The notes under the pieces: model-generated
The model's input: the letters and a program-made list of their open reading frames with translations, nothing else
Told to the model about the DNA's origin: nothing
Databases searched by the model: none
DNA from: Phenylobacterium sp.
Lineage (GTDB): Bacteria; Pseudomonadota; Alphaproteobacteria; Caulobacterales; Caulobacteraceae
Direction of reading: 5' to 3'
Assembly (NCBI RefSeq): GCF_016124325.1
Contig: NZ_WGNY01000016.1
Span: 62,001-126,000, forward strand
Length of the DNA: 64,000 nucleotides
In this document: one piece after another, positions 17,481-25,281 of the stretch
Layout: each line of letters starts with the position of its first letter
How positions within the stretch are numbered: position 1 is the first letter of the stretch
Position numbers and translations under genes: made by a program

Positions 17481-18335
17481 GTGAGCACCCTGGTGAATAT
17501 CCGCACCCGTCCTCTGATGCCGGGCTTCGGCGCCGAGATTCTGGGGGTCGACCTCGCGACCGCCGACGAGGAGACGCTGAAGGGCGTGGTCGACACCTTC
17601 CACCGTCACGGCGCGATCATGCTGCGCGACCAGAAGATGTCGCCGGGCCAGCTGGTCGACTTCATCTCCAACTTCGGCGAGCCCGAGGACCACACGCTGA
17701 AGGAATTCACCGTGCCCGGCCATCCGAAGGTCTACACGCTCTCGAACCGGGTCGTGGACGGCAAGCCGATCGGCGCCCACAACGACGGCGTCGGCTGGCA
17801 CACCGACTACAGCTACAAGGCCGAGCCGGTGATGGCGACGATGCTGTACGCCGTCGAGGTGCCGCCCGAGGGCTCCGACACCCTGGTCGCCGACTGCGTG
17901 GCGGCCTGGAACGCCCTGCCGCCCGAGAAGCAGGCCGAGCTGGACGGCAAGATCCTGCACCACTCCTACCAGTACTTCATGTCGACGCGGGAATACGGCG
18001 CGCGCGAGCTCTCCGACGAGCTGAAGGCCCAGAACCCCGACGTCTACCACCCGCTGGTCCGCACCCACCCCGCCGACGGCCGCAAGGCGCTCTGGCCCTC
18101 CACCGGCACGGTGATCGAGGTGATGGGCATGCCCAAGCAGGAGGGCCTCGACCTCGTGGAGGAGATGGTCGAGTTCGCCACCCAGGACCGCTTCGTCTAC
18201 CGGCACAAGTGGCGCAAGGGCGACATCATGATGTGGGACAACCGCTGCACCCTGCACACCGGCACGCTCTACGACGACACCAAGTACATCCGCGAGATGC
18301 ATCGCCTGTGGGTGCGCGGCGACAAGCCGTACTAG
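17481..18335 (+). CDS. TauD/TfdA family 2-oxoglutarate-dependent dioxygenase
   Basis: A 284-residue non-haem iron oxygenase. The facial triad is H107-x-D109 (GWHTDYSY) and distal H259 (LHTGT), with R271 or R275 as the 2-oxoglutarate anchor. Members hydroxylate taurine, alkyl sulfates, 2,4-D and other carboxylates or sulfonates. I chose the GTG at 17481 because AAAGGA is 6 bases upstream; the longer frame lacks similarity. Proximity to sulfatases makes a sulfonate or sulfate ester substrate attractive, but that is inference. Confidence 0.87.
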   Translation: MSTLVNIRTRPLMPGFGAEILGVDLATADEETLKGVVDTFHRHGAIMLRDQKMSPGQLVDFISNFGEPEDHTLKEFTVPGHPKVYTLSNRVVDGKPIGAHNDGVGWHTDYSYKAEPVMATMLYAVEVPPEGSDTLVADCVAAWNALPPEKQAELDGKILHHSYQYFMSTREYGARELSDELKAQNPDVYHPLVRTHPADGRKALWPSTGTVIEVMGMPKQEGLDLVEEMVEFATQDRFVYRHKWRKGDIMMWDNRCTLHTGTLYDDTKYIREMHRLWVRGDKPY

Positions 18336-18369
18336 GGCGGACCTGTCCAAAGCATTGAACGATAAGGGA

Positions 18370-18494
18370 CGTCATGGCCCGGCTTGTCCGGGCCACCCAT
18401 GAACACGGCGCAGGCCATGATCGCGAGGCGTCCGCCGCGGGCCGTTTCGTCTCCACGGTGTTCATGGGTCGCCCGGACAAGCCGGGCGACGACG
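18370..18494. repeat. 125-bp palindromic intergenic repeat, family A, copy 1
   Basis: Left arm CGTCATGGCCCGGCTTGTCC and the following bases are the near reverse complement of the right arm (GGACAAGCCGGGCGACGACG). The arms are about 35-37 bases and enclose a 50-base unrelated centre. A second copy of equal length lies at 19487-19611. The form is MITE- or REP-like; no transposase is nearby. Confidence 0.8.
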
Positions 18495-18535
18495 CGGTAT
18501 GAGCGGTTTCGAGTGCGGCGCCTGGGAGAGCGGAT

Positions 18536-19369
18536 ATGACGAACTGGCTGATCACCGGGGCCGGCGCCGGCCTCGGGCGGGCGCTGATGGACGCGGCCCT
18601 GGCGCGTGGCGACAAGGTGGTCGGCACCGTGCGCAACGACGCCGCGGCCTCCGAGCTTGAGCGGCTGGCGCCCGGCCGCTCGTTCGCCTTCATCGTCGAC
18701 ATGGCCGACGAGGCCCGGGTGCGCGCCGTGGTCGAGGCCGCCGAGCAGACCCTGGGCGGCATCGACGTGCTGGTGAACAACGCCGGCTATGGCCTGGTCG
18801 GCGCGGTGGAGGAAGCGAGCCTCGCCGAGGTGCGCGCCCAGTTCGAGGTGAACGTCTTCGGCCCCGTCGCCGCGATCCAGGCGGCCTTGCCCCACATGCG
18901 CCGGCGCAAGGCGGGCCATGTGGTCAACATCACCTCGGTCAGCGGCCTGGCCGCCTGGGCCGGGACGGGCATCTACTGCGGCAGCAAGCACGCCCTGGAA
19001 GGCATCGGCCGCACGCTCGCCCAGGAGGTCGCGCCCCTCGGGATCAAGGTGACCAACGTCGAGCCGGGCGGCATGCGCACCGATTACGCCGGGCGCTCGA
19101 TGCGGGTGACCGAGGCCAAGATCGCCGACTACGACCAGACCGCCCACAACGCCGAGCGCATCCTGGGCGGCCACGCCGGCCAGGAGGGCGGCGACCCGGC
19201 TAAGGTGGCCGCGGCCATCCTGAAGATCGTCGACGACGAGAACCCGCCGGTGCAGCTCCTGCTGGGCGCCGACGCCGTCCACTACGCCACCCAGTCGTGG
19301 GCCGCCTTCCAGGAGGAGTTCGGCCGCTGGGCCGCCCTCAGCCTGTCGACCGGATACGACGAGGACTGA
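18536..19369 (+). CDS. Short-chain dehydrogenase/reductase
   Basis: A 277-residue classical SDR. TGAGAGLG at residues 7-14 binds NAD(P), NNAG is at 81, a catalytic serine is at about 136 in NITSVSG, and Y147-x3-K151 is the catalytic pair. GGAGAG stands 7 bases before the ATG. An alcohol or ketone oxidoreductase; cofactor and substrate are not clear. It stands alone between two copies of palindromic repeat family A, with a hairpin just after the stop. Confidence 0.9.
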   Translation: MTNWLITGAGAGLGRALMDAALARGDKVVGTVRNDAAASELERLAPGRSFAFIVDMADEARVRAVVEAAEQTLGGIDVLVNNAGYGLVGAVEEASLAEVRAQFEVNVFGPVAAIQAALPHMRRRKAGHVVNITSVSGLAAWAGTGIYCGSKHALEGIGRTLAQEVAPLGIKVTNVEPGGMRTDYAGRSMRVTEAKIADYDQTAHNAERILGGHAGQEGGDPAKVAAAILKIVDDENPPVQLLLGADAVHYATQSWAAFQEEFGRWAALSLSTGYDED

Positions 19370-19378
19370 TCCGGCTTT

Positions 19379-19399
19379 CCCTCCCCTTCACGGGGAGGG
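19379..19399 (+). terminator. Hairpin after the SDR gene
   Basis: CCCTCCCC and GGGGAGGG pair perfectly over a TTCAC loop, starting 10 bases after the stop codon. No U-run follows, as is common in high-GC alphaproteobacteria. Confidence 0.5.
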
Positions 19400-19486
19400 T
19401 GGCCGGCGCGCCTCGCCTTGAGAGCGCCGGCTGTTCGTTCTCTGCTGAGCTGCAGGTTCGGTCGGGGCGCTGAACCCAATCCAGAC

Positions 19487-19611
19487 CGTCATGGCCCGGC
19501 TTGTCCGGGCCACCCATGGACTCCGCGCGCGCGAAACCTGATGCAGCCTCGCCGCGGCGTCATCTGAGTGATCCGTGTTCATGGCTCGCCCGGACAAGCC
19601 GGGCGATGACG
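19487..19611. repeat. 125-bp palindromic intergenic repeat, family A, copy 2
   Basis: The arms are nearly identical to those of copy 1 and the total length is the same, but the central ~50 bases differ. Together with the terminator hairpin this accounts for most of the 319-base stretch without a gene between the SDR and the next coding region. Confidence 0.8.
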
Positions 19612-19651
19612 ATCAAAGGTGCGAGGATGGGTCTTCAACGGCATGCCGACC

Positions 19652-19688
19652 TTGACATCCCGGCCTCGATGTTCTACGTTTGTTCTCA
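19652..19688 (+). promoter_or_regulatory. Candidate SOS promoter: LexA-type box over a leaderless start
   Basis: TTGACA (19652-19657), a 17-base spacer and TACGTT (19675-19680) form a promoter-like pair. GTTC-TACGTTT-GTTC (19671-19685) is a perfect match to the alphaproteobacterial LexA box GTTC-N7-GTTC and covers the -10. Transcription would begin at about 19687-19689, at the ATG itself, and no SD precedes the gene. An eight-base match can arise by chance in 64 kb; the placement is the stronger evidence. Confidence 0.6.
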
Positions 19689-20249
19689 ATGACCGTCGTC
19701 GCCGATCCCTATGCCATGCTGTCCGCCCTGAGCGGATGCGCCTATCGGCTGGGGATGGCGTTCGGCGACGAGGCCGAGCGGGTGGACGACTGGGACCGCC
19801 GGCTCGAACTGTTCCAGCTCTTCGACCGCTGCTTCTTCTCCGTGCGCGTGGCCACGGCGCTCCGCATGCGCCTGCGCCGCGAAGCCGCCGCGCCCGAACG
19901 CCTCCGCGAGACCGAAAGCCTGCGCGACCGCGAGGATCGCGCCGAGCCCGCCGAGCGCATGGACAGCGACCGCGAACGCGAGAGCGAGCGGGCCAGCTTG
20001 CCGATCCTGCTGAAGACCCTGAACGGCGTGGCCGACGACGCGGCCGACCTGCCCGGCCCGCCGCCCGCCGAACTGCTCACCCTGCGCGAACTCCTCGCGC
20101 GGACCACCGGTGACACGCCGCGGCCCACGCCTCCGCGCGGAACCCTGCGCGCCCGCCTCGCCGGTTCGTCCGTGGCGGCCGTGACCCTTCCGCCTCGGAA
20201 GACCTCCGGCCTCGCAACCCGCCCCGCCACCGGCCCCCCGCGAGCCTGA
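19689..20249 (+). CDS. Uncharacterised protein behind a LexA-type box
   Basis: A 186-residue protein I do not recognise. Third-position G+C is high in this frame, which supports real coding. The first 65 residues look ordered (aromatic and hydrophobic, with ELFQLFDRCFFSVRVATALR). Residues 66-105 are a charged Arg/Glu/Asp-rich stretch, and the C-terminus is rich in Pro, Thr and Arg and probably disordered. No signal peptide or membrane helix. The ATG at 19689 is preferred over a TTG 9 bases earlier because it sits at the predicted transcription start. The promoter suggests induction by DNA damage; a molecular role cannot be assigned. Confidence 0.65.
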   Translation: MTVVADPYAMLSALSGCAYRLGMAFGDEAERVDDWDRRLELFQLFDRCFFSVRVATALRMRLRREAAAPERLRETESLRDREDRAEPAERMDSDRERESERASLPILLKTLNGVADDAADLPGPPPAELLTLRELLARTTGDTPRPTPPRGTLRARLAGSSVAAVTLPPRKTSGLATRPATGPPRA

Positions 20250-20261
20250 CCCACACCCTCT

Positions 20262-20440
20262 CCCCCGCGAAGCGAGCGGGAGAGGGCCGGCGCCGACCTC
20301 GCCCCCAAACCCCCTCCAGTGTCATCCCGGTTTCGGCGAAGCCGAAGACCGGGACCCATGAACACCAGATCGTCCAGTGATGACCCCAACGGCGCCGCGC
20401 GCGGCCCGCCGGCTCACCAGGCGTGGTCGTCTGCTTTTGG
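20262..20440. repeat. Composite palindromic repeat, family B, copy 1
   Basis: It contains a CCCTCTCCC/GGGAGAGGG hairpin, an 80-base segment that is almost identical to copy 2 (with inner hairpin CCCGGTTTCGGC...GCCGAAGACCGGG), and a degenerate tail. It fills most of the 277 bases between the orphan gene and the AraC gene. The repeat start also serves as the likely terminator region for the upstream gene. Confidence 0.75.
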
Positions 20441-20526
20441 CCAGCGACACAACGATGGCTTTCGACCCGTAGCGGACCTTTGGCGCGTCCGGTTGGAGCG
20501 GCGAAAACGGTATCCGTTGCGGAGTC

Positions 20527-21444
20527 TCACGTTTGGGCGGCGGCTTTCGGGGTCATGCCGAAGGCGTCCCGGAAAGCGTGGGTGAAGGCGCTCTGCGAGG
20601 TGTAGCCGAGCTTGCTGGCGATGTCGGCGATGCCGGTCTCGCCACGGGCCAGCGCCGTACGCGCGACGGTCAGCCTCCACGCCCGCAGATAACCGAGCGG
20701 CGGCTGGCCCACTCGGCGGCTGAACGCCGCGGAGAAAGCCGCGCGCGACATGCCGGCCACGCCGGCGAGATCGGCCACAGTCCAGGGGCGGGCGATGTCC
20801 GCATGGAGGGCCTGAAGCGCGCGACCGAGCCGTGGATCCGAGAGCGCGCCGAGCCATCCGGTCTGAACAACCTCGCCGTCCGCCGCATAGGCTCGGATCG
20901 CTTCCACCAGCAAGACATCCGCGAGCCGGGCGCCGACGATCTGACTTCCCATGCCGCCCCGTTCCGCTTCGTCGTTGAGAAGCGCCAGGATCGTCGTCAC
21001 CACCCCGGACGCCGCCGAAGATCGGGGCGCCAGGAGAAAGTCCGGCAACATGTCGAGCAAGAAGTCCGTCGTCTCCGGCGAGAACGTCACGGTTCCCCCC
21101 AGCCCGACGGTGTCGTCGCCGCCAAGCCGCACGACATCGCAGCCCTCGTAGAAGGTCTGGCCGGTCAGGCGCGGCAGCTTCGGATCGCTGGCCACCGCGT
21201 AGGCCGTGCGGCCGATCAAGCAGACGTCGCCCGCGTTCATGAGCCGCGGATCCTGCCCCGGCAGCACCATCCAACAGGTTCCCTTCAACACCGCGACGAA
21301 CTTCAGTCGATCAAGCGCGGGAAACTCCATCGCCCACTCGCCCGCCGCCTCCAGTCGGGTGCGGCGGGTGACCCGGGCTCCGAGGACCGTCAGCACATCT
21401 GAGAGCGGATCAACCGAGATGTTGGACGATTGCGATAAAATCAT
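20527..21444 (-). CDS. AraC-family transcriptional regulator (cupin-type sensor)
   Basis: A 305-residue regulator. The N-terminal half has a cupin-like AraC ligand domain (DPLSDVLTVLGARVTRRT, then LKFVAVLKGTCWMVLPG and AGDVCLIG). The C-terminal ~100 residues carry two helix-turn-helix motifs (WTVADLAGVAGMSRAAFSA and IADIASKLGYTSQSAFTHAF). The start at 21444 gives the normal family length; the frame extends further without similarity. It is divergent from the SDR at 21510 with only 65 bases between, so it most likely controls that gene. Confidence 0.88.
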   Translation of the reverse strand: MILSQSSNISVDPLSDVLTVLGARVTRRTRLEAAGEWAMEFPALDRLKFVAVLKGTCWMVLPGQDPRLMNAGDVCLIGRTAYAVASDPKLPRLTGQTFYEGCDVVRLGGDDTVGLGGTVTFSPETTDFLLDMLPDFLLAPRSSAASGVVTTILALLNDEAERGGMGSQIVGARLADVLLVEAIRAYAADGEVVQTGWLGALSDPRLGRALQALHADIARPWTVADLAGVAGMSRAAFSAAFSRRVGQPPLGYLRAWRLTVARTALARGETGIADIASKLGYTSQSAFTHAFRDAFGMTPKAAAQT

Positions 21445-21509
21445 GGACGTTTCGCCATAGATAATCTTGAAGGCGATCCGCACTTCTCCTGGGCAGGAGG
21501 AGAATTGCA

Positions 21510-22244
21510 ATGGGTGTCACAGGCAAGGTCATCGCCATCACCGGCGCGAGCAGCGGAATTGGGCGCGCAACGGCGAAGCTCCTCGCGGAACGCGGGGCGT
21601 TCGTCGTGTTGGGCGCCCGCCGCGAGGAGGATCTGGCGGCCGTCGTCGATGAGATCACCGCGCTGGGCGGCAAGGCGGTGTACAGGGTCACCGACGTTCG
21701 CCATCGGGACCAACTGGAAGCTCTTGTCGATTTCGCGATCGACCAAGGGGGCAGGCTGGACGTCATCGTGAACAATGCCGGGATCGGGCCGATATCCCGC
21801 TTCGACGCTCTGCGCGTGGAGGACTGGGACGCCATGATCGACGTCAACCTGCGCGGCACGCTCTACGGCGTCGCGGCGGCGTTGCCTGTCTTTCAGCGCC
21901 AGCGGTCGGGCCACATCGTCAACATCGTGTCGACGGCGGGGATCAAGATCCTTCCAACCATGGGTGTCTACGCCGCGACCAAGAACGCCGTGCGGACCAT
22001 CACCGAAGCCTTGAGGCAGGAGGCCGGGCCGCACCTGAGGGTCACCGAAATATCGCCCGGAATGACCTCCACGAGCTTTGCGAATTCGATGACCGATCCG
22101 GTCGTCAAGGAAGCTATGGGCAAGCGGATCGGCGACATCGCCATCTCACCCGACGCCATCGCTCGCGGCGTCGCCTACGCGATCGAGCAACCCGCCGACG
22201 TCGATGTCGGCAGCATAGTGATACGCCCAACAGCTCAGGATTGA
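21510..22244 (+). CDS. Short-chain dehydrogenase/reductase, AraC-linked
   Basis: A 244-residue classical SDR. TGASSGIG at 11-18 and R37 in LGARREE suggest NADP preference; NNAG is at 88, S141, and Y154-x3-K158 completes the catalytic set. AGGAGG is 7 bases upstream of the ATG. This is the 3-oxoacyl-ACP reductase-like subgroup often found beside AraC regulators of the same type. Substrate unknown. Confidence 0.9.
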   Translation: MGVTGKVIAITGASSGIGRATAKLLAERGAFVVLGARREEDLAAVVDEITALGGKAVYRVTDVRHRDQLEALVDFAIDQGGRLDVIVNNAGIGPISRFDALRVEDWDAMIDVNLRGTLYGVAAALPVFQRQRSGHIVNIVSTAGIKILPTMGVYAATKNAVRTITEALRQEAGPHLRVTEISPGMTSTSFANSMTDPVVKEAMGKRIGDIAISPDAIARGVAYAIEQPADVDVGSIVIRPTAQD

Positions 22245-22271
22245 TGGCTTTCGACCCTTAGCGGACCCGCA

Positions 22272-22463
22272 CGCCTCTCCCCCCGCGAAGCGAGAGGGGA
22301 GAGGGTAGGGAGAGGGGTGGCGCTGGCCTCGCCCCCACACCCCCTCCAGTGTCATCCCGGTTTCGGCGAAGCCGAAGACCGGGACCCATGAACACCAGAT
22401 CGTCCAGGGATGACCGCAACGCCGCCGCGCGCGGCCAGGCGGCTCACAGGCTGTGGCCGTTTG
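22272..22463. repeat. Composite palindromic repeat, family B, copy 2
   Basis: The same order of parts as copy 1: a CCTCTCCCC/GGGGAGAGG hairpin, the conserved 80-base core (22327 onward), then CGCGCGCGGC-type tail. The core is displaced exactly 2030 bases from copy 1. Short flanking text (GGCTTTCGACCC-TAGCGGACC) is also shared near 20453 and 22244. This fills most of the 322-base gap before the next gene; nothing else is seen there. Confidence 0.75.
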
Positions 22464-22566
22464 CTTTCGACGTGAAGTGAACCGACGACTTCCAACCCGT
22501 TGCGGAGGCTAGGGCGGCGCATCTCTCTTCATTGTGCCGCTTGTTCCGTGGTGATCATATTGGCTG

Positions 22567-23088
22567 ATGTGGCGCGCCCTTTTCTTGTCGCTGATCGTGG
22601 TCTCGGCGGCCGCTGCTCAGACGCCCTCGGCCCCGAGAGATGCATCACTGGTCGCGCTGATCGCCAATCCGTCGGCGCACAACGGCGAGCGAGTACGCGT
22701 CATCGGCTATCTGAACTTTGAGTTCGAAGGCGATGCCATCTACCTGAGCAAGGCCGACTTCGATGCCGCCGTCTTCTCGAACTCGCTCTGGGTGGAAAGA
22801 CCGAAGTCAGTCAATGACGCGACGGCCCGGCGCGTGAGTGGTCGGTACGCCTTGCTCGAAGGGACGTTTCGGGCCGGGCCTGGCGGTCACATGGGCTTGT
22901 TCCCGGGGTCGATTGGCGACGTGCGCCGTGTTGAACCGTGGCCATCCCGGTCGGAGTACGCGTCAAGCATACCCAGCATGCCGTGGTGGCAGGAGTATCG
23001 GCTGCCCCTCGCGGGCGGGTTGATCTTCACGCTACTCGGCACGCTGCTTGGACAATGGATCGGTCGCCGCATGCATCGACGCGGGTGA
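22567..23088 (+). CDS. Uncharacterised exported protein with C-terminal membrane anchor
   Basis: A 173-residue protein. It has a signal peptide (about 1-18, ending AAAAQ), a compact middle beginning VALIANPSAHNGERVRVIGYL that looks like an OB-fold-type beta domain, and a C-terminal membrane helix (about 147-166) followed by basic residues RRMHRR. This would place the domain in the periplasm, tethered to the inner membrane. No SD is obvious. It faces the dioxygenase gene tail to tail. I do not assign a function. Confidence 0.7.
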   Translation: MWRALFLSLIVVSAAAAQTPSAPRDASLVALIANPSAHNGERVRVIGYLNFEFEGDAIYLSKADFDAAVFSNSLWVERPKSVNDATARRVSGRYALLEGTFRAGPGGHMGLFPGSIGDVRRVEPWPSRSEYASSIPSMPWWQEYRLPLAGGLIFTLLGTLLGQWIGRRMHRRG

Positions 23089-23144
23089 TCGCAGCCAACC
23101 ACCCCTTCCGAACCCTCGCAGCACCTCCGCCCAGGCGAAACGCC

Positions 23145-23963
23145 CTACGCCGCCTTCTGCGCGGCCTCCGAGCCCTCGAACACCACGCTGGTCATGCCCA
23201 GCGAGCCGTGCTCGATGCGGTCGTTGAACAGCCGGGCCTCGTCGCCGGGCAGGCGGGCGCCCAGGACGTAGAGCAGGGGCCAGTAGTGTTCGGGCGTCGG
23301 CGCGGCCAGCGGCGCCTCGGCCTTCATGTCCGCGAAGTCGATCGCCCGCTGGGGCTGGTCGTCGAGCATGGCGCCGCGGATCTCGTCGTTGAAGCGGGCG
23401 GCCCAGTCGTAGGGCGCGCAGGCCGCGTCGCCCCAGTTCATGGCGCGCAGATTGTGGACGATGTTGCCGGTGCCCAGGATCAGCACGCCCTCGTCGCGAA
23501 GCGGCGCGAGGCGGCGGCCCATGTCGAAGCGTTCGGCCGGCGACAGGTTCACGTCCATGCCGAGCTGGATCACGGGCACGTCGGCGTCGGGATAGGCATG
23601 GACCAGCACCGACCAGGTCCCGTGGTCCAGGCCCCAGTGCTCCTCGTCCAGGTAGACCCTCGTCGGCGCGAGCAGCTCGGCGACGCGGCGGGCGAGCTCG
23701 GGGCTGCCGGGCGCCGGGTACTGCTTGTCGAACAGCGCCTTGGGGAACGAGGCCCCGAAGTCGTGGATGGTCCGCGGCCGGTCCATGGCGGTGACCGCGG
23801 TGGCCGTGGTCTCCCAGTGCGCGGAGACGGCCAGGATCGCCTTGGGCCGCGGCAGGGTCTCGGCCGTCTCGCGCCACGACCGGCTGGTGGCGTTGGCCTC
23901 GATGGCCACCATCGGGCTGCCGTGGCCGAAGAACACGACGGGCATGCGGGCGGAGGCGGTCAT
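23145..23963 (-). CDS. Class III extradiol ring-cleavage dioxygenase (DODA/LigB type)
   Basis: A 272-residue enzyme of the 4,5-DOPA extradiol dioxygenase type, which opens catechol rings with iron (zinc in some homologues). GHGSPM (H14) and SAHWETT (H49) carry metal ligands; FPKALFDKQYPAPGSPE and WGLDHGTWSVL are family segments, with later histidines completing the site. GGAG precedes the ATG, which is 3 bases past the Rieske gene stop. This makes a hydroxylase followed by ring cleavage an obvious pathway order. Confidence 0.9.
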   Translation of the reverse strand: MTASARMPVVFFGHGSPMVAIEANATSRSWRETAETLPRPKAILAVSAHWETTATAVTAMDRPRTIHDFGASFPKALFDKQYPAPGSPELARRVAELLAPTRVYLDEEHWGLDHGTWSVLVHAYPDADVPVIQLGMDVNLSPAERFDMGRRLAPLRDEGVLILGTGNIVHNLRAMNWGDAACAPYDWAARFNDEIRGAMLDDQPQRAIDFADMKAEAPLAAPTPEHYWPLLYVLGARLPGDEARLFNDRIEHGSLGMTSVVFEGSEAAQKAA

Positions 23964-23966
23964 GGT

Positions 23967-25172
23967 CTACTCCGCGGCCTGGGCGCGGGCCGGCGCGCCG
24001 GCCCCGATCCTGGCCCAGGTTTCGCGATATCGCTTCACGAGCCAATGGTTGAACTGGCCCTGGGCGCCTTCCTGCCAGGAATAGCGGCCGCGCGGGGCGA
24101 AGCGCGAGCGCAGGCCCACCTGCACCAGCTCGTCCACGTGCATGTCCTGGGCGATGATCTTGCCGGCGCTGGTCATGATCATTTCCAGCCGGTGCTCGAA
24201 GGCCGGGTCCTGGGTGGCGCCCGGCGCCACCAGTATGCCGGTGTCCTGCTCCATGGTCTCGGGGCCGGTGGCGCGCAGGATCAGGTAGATCACCACGTCG
24301 CTGGTCATCACCAGCGACAGGGTCGGCGGCACGTTGGCGAAGGTCATCCGCCCGCGGTCGGCCTCGGTGAGCTTGGGGAAGACCGGCAGCACGGCGCGCT
24401 GGGTCGGGTTGAAGCTGGCGTCCGGGTGCAGGGTGCCGTTGAACCGCAGGAAGCCCGCGTCGGCCGGGTCGGAGTCGGGGAAGGTGGCCAGCTCGCTGGG
24501 CACGAAGTCGTGCAGCGGCCCCTGGTGCAGCTTCGAGGCGTGGTAGCCGTCGTTGTTGTTCTCGAACATCACCTTCCAGTTCCAGGCGAACTGGCCGGTC
24601 ATGGTGGTGGCGGATTCGGCGTTGGCGAGGTCGTAGCCGGCGACCGCCTCGGCCACGTGGGCCAGCCGGGGCGCCAGGGGTGGCGCGGCCGGGTCGAAGT
24701 TGACGAACAGGAAGCCCAGCCAGTTCTCGACCTTGAATTCGGGCAGGCGGATCTTCTTCTTGTCGAAGTCGCAGGTGCGCTCCATGGCGGGCGCGTTCAC
24801 CAGCCGCCCGTCCAGGCCGTAGACCCAGTGGTGGTAGGGGCAGACGAAGCCGCGGGCGTTGCCCTTGCCCTCGGCCACCAGCATCGCCCGGTGCTGGCAC
24901 ACCGACGACATGGCCCGCACCACGCCGTCGCGGGCGCGCGCCACCACGATCGGCTCGCCGACGATATGGGTGGTGAAGTAGTCGCCCGGCTCCTTCACCC
25001 AGTCCTCGCGGCCGACGCAAAGCCACTCGTGATTGAAGAGCGCTTCCTTCTCGAACTCGTAGAAGGCCGCGTCGGTGTAGCAGGCGGGCGGCAGCGTCTC
25101 GGCGCGATCAAGTTCGACCGCGGAGGCGCCGAGGCTGTCGAAGAAGGCGTCGTTCAGGACCATCGGCGGCAT
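23967..25172 (-). CDS. Rieske-type aromatic-ring-hydroxylating oxygenase, alpha subunit
   Basis: A 401-residue oxygenase. The Rieske centre is C92-x-H94...C111-x2-H114 (CQHR...CPYHHW). The mononuclear iron site is ENNNDGYHASKLHQ, with D208, H211 and H216 as the electron-bridge Asp and iron ligands. No beta subunit, ferredoxin or reductase gene is near, so electrons must come from elsewhere. It lies after the allophanate hydrolase and directly before the extradiol dioxygenase. Hydroxylation or demethylation of an aromatic substrate is likely. Confidence 0.92.
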   Translation of the reverse strand: MPPMVLNDAFFDSLGASAVELDRAETLPPACYTDAAFYEFEKEALFNHEWLCVGREDWVKEPGDYFTTHIVGEPIVVARARDGVVRAMSSVCQHRAMLVAEGKGNARGFVCPYHHWVYGLDGRLVNAPAMERTCDFDKKKIRLPEFKVENWLGFLFVNFDPAAPPLAPRLAHVAEAVAGYDLANAESATTMTGQFAWNWKVMFENNNDGYHASKLHQGPLHDFVPSELATFPDSDPADAGFLRFNGTLHPDASFNPTQRAVLPVFPKLTEADRGRMTFANVPPTLSLVMTSDVVIYLILRATGPETMEQDTGILVAPGATQDPAFEHRLEMIMTSAGKIIAQDMHVDELVQVGLRSRFAPRGRYSWQEGAQGQFNHWLVKRYRETWARIGAGAPARAQAAE

Positions 25173-25281
25173 CGGTCGGAGGCTCGCTCAGTTGAAGGCG
25201 ATCGTTGCGGGCAGGCTATCCTGTTCGCGCGGCCGGGGTCTTGTCCCCATGCGCATGGAGACTTTCTCGCCAGGCGGTTGA

